64,000 nt of DNA from NCBI RefSeq assembly GCF_022606295.1, contig NZ_JAHHZS010000011.1, positions 62,001 through 126,000 on the forward strand. Direction: 5' to 3'. A model generated the notes under the pieces. The model made no database searches, was not told the DNA's origin, and saw only the letters and a program-made list of their open reading frames with translations. The position numbers and the translations under genes were made by a program. Shown here in pieces: positions 52,733 through 63,654 of the stretch (its first letter is position 1; each line of letters begins with the position of its first letter). The DNA comes from Arthrobacter bambusae (GTDB lineage: Bacteria > Actinomycetota > Actinomycetes > Actinomycetales > Micrococcaceae).

Positions 52733-54069
52733 TTTTTCTCCTTAATGGCAGGGGTGCGGCTGTTCCGTTTGGGTTCGGACAAGGACGAGGACGCAGAACT
52801 AGTCTCCGCGAGGCGCCTGCCAAGGTAGCGGCGTTCCGCCTCGGACGGTGCGAGTTCGCAGGCCCGTTGGTATTCGTCCCGCGCCTCCGACCTCCGGCCG
52901 AGCCGCCTCAGGAGGTCCGCTTTCGCGGCAGGCAGAAGGTAGTACCCCTCGAGCGACCGCGACTGGTCCAACTGCTCGATGAGGTCAAGCCCGGCTTCGG
53001 GACCTTGGGACATCGCGACGGCGACAGCGCGGTTGAGCTCGACAACCGGCGACGGCGCAATCTGCGCCAGGGAATCGTACAGCAGGGCCACCCGGGCGAA
53101 GTCTGTACTCCCAGGGGTTCGGGCGGTCATATGGCACGCCGCAATCGCGGCCTGGACACGGTAGCTCCCCGGCCGGGAACGGCGTGAAATTCCAAGCCGT
53201 TCGGCCGCGGCAAGGAGCGCAACGGCCTCGGCAATCTCAGCGTGGTCCCACAAGCCGCGGTCCTGCTCCTCCAACGTCACCAAGTCCCCCGCGTCGTCAG
53301 TTCGCGTGTTCCGCCTGGCGTGGTGGAACAGCATGAGGGCCAGGAGACCCGCAGCCTCCGGTTCTTGCGGGGAACCGGCGAGCAGCGAAACGAGCAAGCG
53401 GTTGAGGCGTATCGCTTCCAGGGCAAGGGACTCGCGGATCAAGGATTCACCGCCCGTGGCGGAATAGCCTTCGTTGAACATGAGATAGAGCACCGCCAAG
53501 ACCCCGGACGTGCGTTCAGCCCTCAGCTCCGGCGGCGGTACCCGATACGGGATTCCTGCGTCACGGATCTTTGCCCGTGCGCGGACGAGCCGCTTTGACA
53601 TGGTTGCCTCCGAGACGAGGAACGCGCGCGCAATCTCACCCGTGGTCAGCCCCGCGACGGTGCGCAGCGTCAACGCAACCCTCGCGTCGAGCGGGAGGGC
53701 GGGGTGGCAACACGTGAAGATCAGGCGCAGCCGGTCGTCTTCCGCGCCCGGATCAATGCCACCCCGTTCTTCCAGGCTTTCGAGCTGGGCGATGATCGCT
53801 AGTTCACCGACCGCCCTCTTTTCGCTGGCGGCACTCCGCATCCGGTCGATTGCCCTGTTCCTGGCCACAGTGGTCAGCCAGGCCCCGGGATTCCTCGGAA
53901 TGCCGTGCTCGGGCCAGTCGACGAGGGCCTTCGCAAACGCGTCCTGCACACAATCCTCTGCCAGGCTCCAGTCGCCCGTCACGCGGATGAGGGTTGCAGT
54001 GATGCGCGCGGTCTGCCCGGAGGAGGCTGCCTCGACGGCGGTCCGGGTATCCGTCAGTCCTGAATCCAC
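52729..54069 (-). CDS. ECF sigma factor, ECF42 group, with TPR-like C-terminal extension
   Basis: 446 residues from the GTG at 54069, preceded by GGGAGGGGAG. Sigma region 2 is in WSLAEDCVQDAFAKAL and NRAIDRMR; region 4 in TGEIARAFLVSEATMSKRL. The remaining 220 residues are helical and TPR-like (LARRSEARDEYQRACELAPSE near the end), as in ECF42. This group lacks a classical anti-sigma factor and the tail itself is thought to control activity. It is flanked on both sides by DGPF genes. A putative target promoter was not identified with confidence. Confidence 0.9.
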   Translation of the reverse strand: MDSGLTDTRTAVEAASSGQTARITATLIRVTGDWSLAEDCVQDAFAKALVDWPEHGIPRNPGAWLTTVARNRAIDRMRSAASEKRAVGELAIIAQLESLEERGGIDPGAEDDRLRLIFTCCHPALPLDARVALTLRTVAGLTTGEIARAFLVSEATMSKRLVRARAKIRDAGIPYRVPPPELRAERTSGVLAVLYLMFNEGYSATGGESLIRESLALEAIRLNRLLVSLLAGSPQEPEAAGLLALMLFHHARRNTRTDDAGDLVTLEEQDRGLWDHAEIAEAVALLAAAERLGISRRSRPGSYRVQAAIAACHMTARTPGSTDFARVALLYDSLAQIAPSPVVELNRAVAVAMSQGPEAGLDLIEQLDQSRSLEGYYLLPAAKADLLRRLGRRSEARDEYQRACELAPSEAERRYLGRRLAETSSASSSLSEPKRNSRTPAIKEKK

Positions 54070-54112
54070 GTCTCCCCTCCCACGTTCACGACGCCGGCCA
54101 CCGGGCGTACCG

Positions 54113-54448
54113 CTACAGCCCGAGCGGCCACACTGGCCTGATCTCGATCTTGCCGAATCGTGCCATGGGATGCTTGGACGCCACCTCAATGGCCTCATCG
54201 AGATCGGCGCACGCGATGATGTCGTATCCGGCAATCCATTCCTTTGTCTCCGCGAACGGGCCGTCCGAGACAACCACCTCGCTCGCCCGCACCGTGACGG
54301 TGGTCGCGTCCTCGACAGGACGCAGCCGATCACCGTGGCGGCTCACGCCCCGGCTTTCCATCTCGGCCACCCATTCCTCGATATTGTCCTCGGCGGCGAC
54401 ATATTCCGGCGCTGCTGGATCGCTGCAAATGAAAAGCATGTACTCCAC
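54113..54448 (-). CDS. DGPF/YCII-related protein 2
   Basis: 111 residues with SDGPFAETKEWIAGY, a diverged paralogue of the DGPF protein on the other side of the sigma gene. It lies 43 bp upstream of the sigma start and is probably the first gene of the operon. Confidence 0.9.
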   Translation of the reverse strand: MEYMLFICSDPAAPEYVAAEDNIEEWVAEMESRGVSRHGDRLRPVEDATTVTVRASEVVVSDGPFAETKEWIAGYDIIACADLDEAIEVASKHPMARFGKIEIRPVWPLGL

Positions 54449-54568
54449 GATGACTCCTTTTTATCGGTTGATACACCATGACGACGGGCGGGACCCCGCG
54501 AAAAGGACACTGCCACGGAAATTCTTTTCTTCAAGCAAAAAAGGCCGTGATCCTGCCCCCTTGACCAT

Positions 54569-54574
54569 GTTGAC
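54569..54574 (+). promoter_or_regulatory. Possible -35 element of the cox operon
   Basis: TTGACA lies 80 bp upstream of the coxM ATG in the 205-bp divergent gap; no convincing -10 box is at 17 bp (AAGACT). The opposite strand reads TGTCAA there, close to but not the same as the ECF42 -35 TGTCGA. Confidence 0.25.
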
Positions 54575-54653
54575 ACCCACAAGGGCGGGGGCAAGACTGA
54601 TCATAGGTTCGCGTCCTGCGCGCGGCAGGACGTCTGGCCCTAAGGGGTGGACA

Positions 54654-55532
54654 ATGCAGATTCCGGCTCCATTTGATTATGAGCGCGCGAGTGACGTCGC
54701 AAACGCGCTGGCCCTCCTCGAACGCCACGGTCCCGAGTCGCGCATCATCGCAGGCGGACACAGCCTGCTGCCGATGATGAAGCTGCGGCTGGCGCGGCCG
54801 GAGTGGCTCATCGACATCAACGACCTGGCGGAACTGGAATTCATCCGCCGGGACGGTGAAGAGTTGCGCGTGGGAGCATTGACCCGCCACACGGCGCTCC
54901 TCGAGTCCGCCGACGTCGCCGATCTCTTCCCGATCATTCACGACGCCGAGCAGGTGATCGCGGATCCTGTGGTCCGCAACCGCGGAACAATCGGCGGCTC
55001 CCTCTGCCAGGCCGATCCGGCGGAAGACCTCTCTACCGTTTGCGATGTTCTGCGCGCCCAGGCCGTGATCCGCGGGCCCGACGGCGAACGGACCGTCCCG
55101 ATGTCGGATTTCCACCGCGGCCCCTACGAAACCGCGGTGGCGCAAAACGAACTGTTGTACGAAGTCCGCTTTGCGATCCGCCCGCGCTCGGGCAGCGCCT
55201 ATGAAAAGGTGGAACGGCGGGTGGGTGACTGGGCGGTCGTCGCGGCCGGGGCCGCCGTCGGGCTGGCCGCGGACGGCACGGTGGAGGAGGCCGCAATCGG
55301 GCTGACGGCGGTCGGACTGGACGGCACTATTCCCGAGGCCGAGGCCGTGCTCCTCGGACAACAGCCGCATGAAGAGCTGTTCGTCGAAGCCGCACGCATC
55401 GCAGCCGCCGCATGCCACCCGGTGGACGACCAGCGTGGGCCGGTCGACTACAAACGGCACCTGGCCGACGAACTTACCCGCAGGGTCCTGCGCCGTGCTT
55501 GTGCGCGTGCCGCAGGTGCACAGGAAGGCTGA
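54654..55532 (+). CDS. coxM: Carbon monoxide dehydrogenase FAD-binding medium subunit
   Basis: 292 residues from the ATG at 54654 with AAGGGG upstream; the open frame further upstream lies opposite the DGPF gene and is not supported. FAD-binding motifs are IIAGGHSLLPMMKLR and NRGTIGGSLCQADPAEDL. In the CODH heterotrimer (LMS)2 this subunit passes electrons on to the quinone pool. First gene of the order M-S-L characteristic of form I enzymes. Confidence 0.95.
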   Translation: MQIPAPFDYERASDVANALALLERHGPESRIIAGGHSLLPMMKLRLARPEWLIDINDLAELEFIRRDGEELRVGALTRHTALLESADVADLFPIIHDAEQVIADPVVRNRGTIGGSLCQADPAEDLSTVCDVLRAQAVIRGPDGERTVPMSDFHRGPYETAVAQNELLYEVRFAIRPRSGSAYEKVERRVGDWAVVAAGAAVGLAADGTVEEAAIGLTAVGLDGTIPEAEAVLLGQQPHEELFVEAARIAAAACHPVDDQRGPVDYKRHLADELTRRVLRRACARAAGAQEG

Positions 55533-55537
55533 AGGCA

Positions 55538-56070
55538 ATGCAGATCAGCATGGCGGTCAACGGGGACGAGGTGACCCGGGAGATCGAACCCCGCGTGTTG
55601 CTGGTCCACTTCATCCGCGAAAACCTTGGATTGACCGGCACGCACTGGGGATGCGACACGAGCAACTGCGGAACCTGCGTGGTCCTCATGGATGGACAAC
55701 CGGTGAAGTCGTGCACCGTGCTGGCAGCCATGGCCGACGGACACGACATCCGGACCGTCGAGGGACTGGCCGTCGGCGGCACGCTCGATCCCGTGCAGCA
55801 AGGGTTCATGGAGGAACACGGCCTGCAATGCGGATTCTGCACTCCCGGCATGATGCTCACCGCCAGGGCCCTGCTGGACCGCAAGCCGCATCCCGACGAC
55901 GCCGAAATCCGCCAAGCCATCTCCGGCCAGATTTGCCGGTGCACCGGGTACGCGACGATCGTCCGCTCGGTGCAATGGGCCGCAGCCCACCCGCCTGGTT
56001 GGGACACTGAGACGGACGCTGGGACGGACGACGGCGGTGCCGCCGGCACCACCGCGGAAGAGGTGACGGC

Positions 56071-56074
<4 letters not shown>
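55538..56074 (+). CDS. coxS: Carbon monoxide dehydrogenase [2Fe-2S] small subunit
   Basis: 178 residues, 5 bp after coxM. Plant-type [2Fe-2S] motif CDTSNCGTC and the second cluster in CGFCTPGMM and ICRCTGY. An unusually long tail of about 25 acidic and Gly/Thr-rich residues follows. It carries electrons from the Mo-Cu site to the FAD subunit. Stop overlaps the coxL start by 4 bp. Confidence 0.95.
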
Positions 56075-58464
<2,390 letters not shown>

Positions 58465-58465
58465 C

Positions 58466-59401
58466 ATGCCCTTGCACGGAGAAGCCTTGGCCGCGAAGGC
58501 GCAGGAACTCGTAGGACGTCGGGAACCGTTTGTGCGCGCCACGGTAGTGCGCGCGCAGCATCCCACCAGTGCCCATGCCGGGGACACCGCCCTGGTGTTG
58601 GCCAACGGAGACATCGACGGGTTCCTTGGGGGCACATGCGTCGAGGCTTCCGTGCGCGAATACGGATTGCAGACGTTGTCCAAGCACGAACCGCTGTTGC
58701 TCCGCGTTGTTCCCGGCGAACCGTCCCGCACCCGCGAGGAGGGCGCCGTCGAGGTCGCCAACCCCTGCCTCAGCGGCGGCGCGGTGGAGATCTTCCTTGA
58801 GCCGCACATGCCCGCTCCCCGGGTGGTCGTAGTCGGTGCAACCCCCGTGGCGCAGGCCTTGGCTGCCTTGGGTGCCATCCTCGACCTGGACATGGAACTC
58901 AGCGACGGAACCGCTGCTGAACCGCGGGCCGACGACGCCGCCCTCATCGTCGCGTCCCAGGGTCGGGACGAGGAGCCCGCGTTGGAGGCAGCGCTCCGGC
59001 TGGGGGTACCGTACGTCGCCCTCGTCGCGAGCCGCACACGCGGCGCGGCCGTCCTGGCCTCGCTCGACGTCGACGACGACGAGCGGGCGCAGGTGCACAG
59101 CCCGGCGGGCCTGCTGCTGGGCGGCCGGACACCTGCCGAAATCGCGCTGTCGATACTGGCGGAACTTGTGTCCGTGCGCCACCTTGGCAGGTCCGCTGCG
59201 GCGGCGGAGACTGAGACGGCGGATCCGGTTCCGGCGAGCGCCGAACCTGCGAGCGCCGTGGATCCCGTCTGCGGCATGAGCGTCGCGGCTGTGGAGTCGA
59301 CGTTGCACGCCGAGCATGCAGGAACGACGTATAACTTCTGTTCCGCTGGATGCCGGAGGGCTTTCCTCGCCGATCCGGAACACTATGCCACCGCGTCGTG
59401 A
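58466..59401 (+). CDS. coxF: XdhC/CoxF-family maturation protein fused to a YHS domain
   Basis: 311 residues. Residues about 1-110 form the XdhC_CoxI N-terminal domain (GDTALVLANGDIDGFLGGTC), residues about 115-235 a Rossmann domain (PRVVVVGATPVAQALAALG; HSPAGLLLGGRTPAEIALSI). After an Ala/Pro-rich linker a YHS domain follows (DPVCGMSV, then YNFCSAGCRRAF, DPEHY), with three cysteines. XdhC-type proteins load sulfurated Mo cofactor into their enzymes. YHS domains occur in copper transporters and other metal proteins, so this fusion could help insert the copper of the Mo-Cu site. That role is an inference. Confidence 0.9.
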   Translation: MPLHGEALAAKAQELVGRREPFVRATVVRAQHPTSAHAGDTALVLANGDIDGFLGGTCVEASVREYGLQTLSKHEPLLLRVVPGEPSRTREEGAVEVANPCLSGGAVEIFLEPHMPAPRVVVVGATPVAQALAALGAILDLDMELSDGTAAEPRADDAALIVASQGRDEEPALEAALRLGVPYVALVASRTRGAAVLASLDVDDDERAQVHSPAGLLLGGRTPAEIALSILAELVSVRHLGRSAAAAETETADPVPASAEPASAVDPVCGMSVAAVESTLHAEHAGTTYNFCSAGCRRAFLADPEHYATAS

Positions 59402-60329
59402 ACCCCCCGCCGCCCGAGCGGCGCGCTCGGGCGCGGAAGACGAGGTGCGGCGGCTTGTCCCGGATGTTTCCGCGCTCATGTCCGCCCTCGACGACGGCGA
59501 CTACCTTGCCGACGTCGGGTTGGCCACCGCTCTGTTCCTGTCCGTCCGGTTGCCGCAACCCATCCTGTTGGAGGGTGAGGCCGGCGTCGGGAAGACCGAG
59601 GCGGCGAAGGCCCTGGCCAAGGTGCTCGGCACTCCCCTGTACCGTCTGCAGTGCTACGAGGGCATAGATGTGGGCGAGGCCCTCTACGAGTGGAACCACC
59701 AACGGCAGCTTCTGGGCATCCGCTTGGCCGAGGTCCGGGACGTCCGCGTGGAAGAGGCTGATCTTTTCGGGGAACAGTATTTGTTGCGTCGACCGCTGCT
59801 GAAGGCGATCGAGCATCGCGGGCCGCGCCCGGCCGTCCTGCTGTTGGACGAGATCGACCGGGCGGACGCTGAGTTCGAGGCCTTCACCTTCGAGCTGCTG
59901 GCCGAGGCCGCAGTGACGATCCCGGAGCTGGGCACGATCCGGGCCACGCATCCGCCGGTCGTCGTCCTGACCTCCAACCGGACGAGGGACCTGCACGACG
60001 CGCTGACCCGGCGCTGCCTCTACCACTGGATTGACTACCCCCGGCCCGAGCGCATCGCCGCGATCGTGCGGCGCAGGGTGCCCGGGAGCGCCGAGCCGCT
60101 CGCCTTGGACGCCGCAGCCGCGATCACGAGGCTGCGGTCCCTGGACATGGCCAAACCCCCGGGGATCGCGGAGGCAATCGACTGGGTGGCCGCCCTCACG
60201 GTGCTCGGCGTGGAACGGCTGGACCCGGCCGCGGTGAAACAGACCTGGGGTTCGGTCCTGAAGAATCGCGACGATCTGGACACGGCCTGGGCGCGTGGCC
60301 CCGCGTGGGTGGCCGGCAGCCATGACTGA
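59385..60329 (+). CDS. coxD: MoxR-family AAA+ ATPase, CoxD
   Basis: 314 residues from the ATG at 59385, overlapping the coxF-like gene by 17 bp. Walker A GEAGVGKTEAAKA, Walker B VLLLDEIDRAD, sensor LTSNRTRD, and LTRRCLYHWIDYPRPE. CoxD is an AAA+ chaperone needed for maturation of the [CuSMoO2] site of CODH. It overlaps coxE by 8 bp, as in other cox clusters. Confidence 0.93.
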   Translation: MPPRREPPAARAARSGAEDEVRRLVPDVSALMSALDDGDYLADVGLATALFLSVRLPQPILLEGEAGVGKTEAAKALAKVLGTPLYRLQCYEGIDVGEALYEWNHQRQLLGIRLAEVRDVRVEEADLFGEQYLLRRPLLKAIEHRGPRPAVLLLDEIDRADAEFEAFTFELLAEAAVTIPELGTIRATHPPVVVLTSNRTRDLHDALTRRCLYHWIDYPRPERIAAIVRRRVPGSAEPLALDAAAAITRLRSLDMAKPPGIAEAIDWVAALTVLGVERLDPAAVKQTWGSVLKNRDDLDTAWARGPAWVAGSHD

Positions 60330-61617
60330 ATACCCGCTCAGGAATGGCCTGGCGCATGTCGATGCCGCGGCTTTGGCGGTGGGGCTCAGCACGGCCCTGC
60401 GCCGTGCCGGGCTGCCGGGTTCTCCTGATCGCGTGGCCTGGCTGGCGCAGGCACTCAGGCTCGTTCCCCCTCTTGCGCGAGAGCCGCTGTACTGGACGTG
60501 CCGGGTGGCCCTCGTCTCCTCGCACGAACAACTGCCGGTATTCGATGCCGTCTTCTCTGCCGCGTTTGACGGGATCCTCGATCCAGCGGACACCCGCGGC
60601 GATGCCAACAGCCCTCCGGCAGGCCGCGCGGCAGAGCACATCCGGGCCGCTCCCGGCGAACGAGTACCCGCTCATGCGGGCAGCCGCGTCCCGGCGTCGC
60701 GGACACCCGTCGCCACCCCCGGCGTGGAGGGCGGGAACGGCGAATCCGACGCACCCTGGGTCGAGGCAATCCTGGCGATGGCCTCCCCTGACGAGCACCT
60801 GCATGAGAAGTCCTTCGCCGAGCTCACCCCCGAGGAAACAGCCCGCGTGCGCCAGCTGGTGCGGCGCATCATGCTGGCTACCCCGGAGCGACGAAGCCGC
60901 AGGACACGCCAGTCGACCCGCAGCGGCGCCAAGCTGGACCTCCGGCGCACCATCCGCGCGGCCCGGCGCAGCGGCGGTGACGCGAGCTCCCTTGTCTATG
61001 CCCGCCGTCGTCCGCGTCCGCGCCGCTTGGTGTTCCTGTGCGATATATCCGGCTCCATGGAACCGTACACGCAGGTCTTCCTTTCCCTGCTTCAAGGCGC
61101 AGTAGCCGGGGCCCAGGCCGAAGCTTTCGTGTTTTCCACCCGGCTGACCAGGCTGACCCGGCAGCTGTCGAACCGCAACGCTGACGAAGCCCTGGCGCTG
61201 GGAGCCGCCGCCGCCCGGGATTGGGCGGGTGGCACCCGCCTTGCGGAGAGCATCCAACGGTTCATCGATGGCCATGGACGCCGTGGATTGGCACGGGGTG
61301 CGGTGGTTGTGGTGCTCTCGGACGGTTGGGCCCAGGACGCACCGGAACTGGTGGACGCCCAGATGGCGAGGCTGCGGCGCCTCGCCTTCCGGATCGTCTG
61401 GGTCAATCCGAGGAAGGCGGGGACGGACTTCCAACCGCTTGCAGGTGGTATGGCCGCTGCGCTGCCCTATTGCGACGCCTTCGTCAGCGGCCACAATTAC
61501 GCCGCGTTGGCGGAAGCCGCAACCGCCATCCGCTCGCAGCGGTCACGTCCGGCAAGGGGCCGCGGAAACGGCCGCGTAGGGCAACTGAACAGGTCAGGAG
61601 AGGACAGGCATGACTGA
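60322..61617 (+). CDS. coxE: VWA-domain protein CoxE
   Basis: 431 residues from the ATG at 60322. The C-terminal half is a von Willebrand A-like domain with the MIDAS motif FLCDISGSMEPY and a VVVVLSDGW strand. CoxE works with the CoxD ATPase in assembling the active centre. Its last 8 bp overlap the downstream ABC ATPase start, which ties the transporter to the cox operon. Confidence 0.92.
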   Translation: MTEYPLRNGLAHVDAAALAVGLSTALRRAGLPGSPDRVAWLAQALRLVPPLAREPLYWTCRVALVSSHEQLPVFDAVFSAAFDGILDPADTRGDANSPPAGRAAEHIRAAPGERVPAHAGSRVPASRTPVATPGVEGGNGESDAPWVEAILAMASPDEHLHEKSFAELTPEETARVRQLVRRIMLATPERRSRRTRQSTRSGAKLDLRRTIRAARRSGGDASSLVYARRRPRPRRLVFLCDISGSMEPYTQVFLSLLQGAVAGAQAEAFVFSTRLTRLTRQLSNRNADEALALGAAAARDWAGGTRLAESIQRFIDGHGRRGLARGAVVVVLSDGWAQDAPELVDAQMARLRRLAFRIVWVNPRKAGTDFQPLAGGMAAALPYCDAFVSGHNYAALAEAATAIRSQRSRPARGRGNGRVGQLNRSGEDRHD

Positions 61618-62548
61618 GACCGCCATAGATCTTGTTGGCGTGACGAAGCGGTTCGGTTCCCTCACCGCCGTCGACGACCTCAGCCTGCAGGTTGAACGCG
61701 GGGAGATTTTCGGCCTCCTCGGACCCAACGGCTCAGGCAAGACGACCACCATCGACATGATCAGCGGCCTCAGCCGCCCAAGCTCCGGCCACGTCACGGT
61801 TCTGGGCGTCGACCTGCTCAAGGATCCGCGCGGGATCCGGCGCTCGCTCGGGACAGTGCCGCAGGAGAACGCCCTGTACGAGGAACTCACGGCGGAGGCC
61901 AACCTCCGGTTTCATGCCGACCTCTTCGACGTGCCCAGGCACGGCCTCGAGAGAAAGATCACGTCGCTGCTTGAGCTTGCGCAGTTGGTGGAACGCCGGA
62001 AGAGCCGCGTTTCAACTTTCTCCGGCGGCATGAAGCGAAGGCTCGCATTGGTCCGGGCCATGCTCCACGAACCCGAGCTGCTCTACTTCGACGAACCGAC
62101 CCTCGGCGTCGACGTGCAAAGCAGGCATGCCCTCTGGGACCGGATCCTCGAGCTCAAGGATCACGGCACCACCGTACTCATCACCAGCAACTACCTTGAG
62201 GAAGCCAACGCCTTGTGCGATCGCTTGGCCATTATCGACCGCGGACGACTGGTAGCGCTCGATTCGCCGTCCAAATTGCGGCGCAGCTTCGGCGACACGG
62301 TGCTTGAAATGCGCACGCGTCCAGCGCCCGGGGAGGAGATCGTTCGAACGGTTCTCGCGCTCCCCGGCGTTGTCTCGGCAATTGCTTCCGACGGCTCGCT
62401 GAAGGTCACGGTGGAGGGCGGCGCCGATGCCACCGGCAGGGTGGTGACCGCCGTCGTCGGTGGAACCAGCCTGGAGGAGATCCAGAGCCGGGAGCCGAGC
62501 CTCGACGAGGTCTTCCTGAGCCTGACAGGCAAGGAGCTTCGGGAATGA
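61610..62548 (+). CDS. ABC-2 type transporter ATP-binding protein
   Basis: 312 residues. Walker A GPNGSGKT, signature FSGGMKRRL, Walker B LLYFDEPTLG, followed by the longer C-terminal domain of DrrA/NodI-type exporters (RRSFGDTVLEMRT...). It is translationally coupled to coxE (8-bp overlap) and to the permease (4 bp). The exported substrate is unknown. The presence inside a CO dehydrogenase operon is the interesting point. Confidence 0.93.
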   Translation: MTETAIDLVGVTKRFGSLTAVDDLSLQVERGEIFGLLGPNGSGKTTTIDMISGLSRPSSGHVTVLGVDLLKDPRGIRRSLGTVPQENALYEELTAEANLRFHADLFDVPRHGLERKITSLLELAQLVERRKSRVSTFSGGMKRRLALVRAMLHEPELLYFDEPTLGVDVQSRHALWDRILELKDHGTTVLITSNYLEEANALCDRLAIIDRGRLVALDSPSKLRRSFGDTVLEMRTRPAPGEEIVRTVLALPGVVSAIASDGSLKVTVEGGADATGRVVTAVVGGTSLEEIQSREPSLDEVFLSLTGKELRE

Positions 62549-63654
62549 GCCTCCGCCATGACCTGCGTGTGGTCCGGGCCGTCGCGGCAACGGACATCCG
62601 CCTGACCCTCCGGGAACCCTTGTTCGCGGTCATCGGCGTCCTCATCCCGATCAACTTCCTGCTTCTCTTCCTGCTCTTCGCGATCAGCGGCGGCCAGGCA
62701 CCGATCGCCGTGGTGATGAATGACCATGGTCCGCTCGCGGAACGCTTCGTCCAGGCCATGGACGGCGCGCATTCGTTCATCATCCACACCGCGACCCCCG
62801 CCGATGCGGAACGGGAGATCCGCTCCGGCGGCATTGTCGCCGTCGTGACCGTGCCGCAAGGGTTCGACTCCGCCCTCGCCGCCAGAGAGCGGATCGAGAT
62901 TCCGGTGGAAGTCAACAACTTGAACGTCGACTTCACCAACGACATCCGGCGGGCCGTTCCGCTGTCCATCACGTCCTTCTACGCGGATGCCTTCCCCGAG
63001 CAGGTGGTGGTGACAGCCCGCGAGTCCGATGTGCAGGCCCAGGACACCGGCTACATCCCCTACCTCGCCGTGAGCATCATGGTTGCCGGCCTGATGCTCG
63101 CGTCCCAACTGCAGGGCAGCGTCAATACCGCGCGCGACTACGAGCTCGGGACCATCAAGGAACTCGCGCTGGCGCCTGTGAGCCGTCTGACCATCGGTGT
63201 GGGCAAGGTACTTGGTGCCGCAGTCCTCGCCTCGGCATCCGCGCTGCTGCTACTCGCCGTCGTGGTCCTCTTTATCGGAGTCCGCCCGCTCCATCCCCTT
63301 GAAGTAGTGGGCTTCGGACTCCTGATTCTTGCGACCTTTCTCGCCCTCGGTGTCCTTGTCGGGACGCTGGTCCGTAGGAGACAGCAGGCAATCCCCCTGT
63401 CGATCGCGGCTGTCCTTCCCCTGTTCTTCTTGAGCGGACCGTTCGGGCCGGCGAACTGGCTGGGTGCCATCCCGGGCGCGATCGCCGCGATATCGCCCCT
63501 CACGTATGCGATCGCGGCCTTCCAGCACGCCTTCCACGGTTACCAGACTGCTCCGCAAGGCCTTGCTGTCGACGCGATCGTGCTGGCAGCCTTCACCGTG
63601 GTGGCCATCGGGTGCGCGGCTTTCGTGTTCGGCCGGCGGGGGGCGGGGCACTAA
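62545..63654 (+). CDS. ABC-2 type permease 1
   Basis: 369 residues, ABC2_membrane_3-like: one N-terminal helix (VIGVLIPINFLLLFLLF), a large extracytoplasmic domain (residues about 45-165), then five C-terminal helices. The last part contains LSPLTYAIAAFQHAF-like sequence typical of DrrB/YhgE-type exporters. Pairs with the ATPase upstream and the second permease downstream. Confidence 0.9.
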   Translation: MSLRHDLRVVRAVAATDIRLTLREPLFAVIGVLIPINFLLLFLLFAISGGQAPIAVVMNDHGPLAERFVQAMDGAHSFIIHTATPADAEREIRSGGIVAVVTVPQGFDSALAARERIEIPVEVNNLNVDFTNDIRRAVPLSITSFYADAFPEQVVVTARESDVQAQDTGYIPYLAVSIMVAGLMLASQLQGSVNTARDYELGTIKELALAPVSRLTIGVGKVLGAAVLASASALLLLAVVVLFIGVRPLHPLEVVGFGLLILATFLALGVLVGTLVRRRQQAIPLSIAAVLPLFFLSGPFGPANWLGAIPGAIAAISPLTYAIAAFQHAFHGYQTAPQGLAVDAIVLAAFTVVAIGCAAFVFGRRGAGH

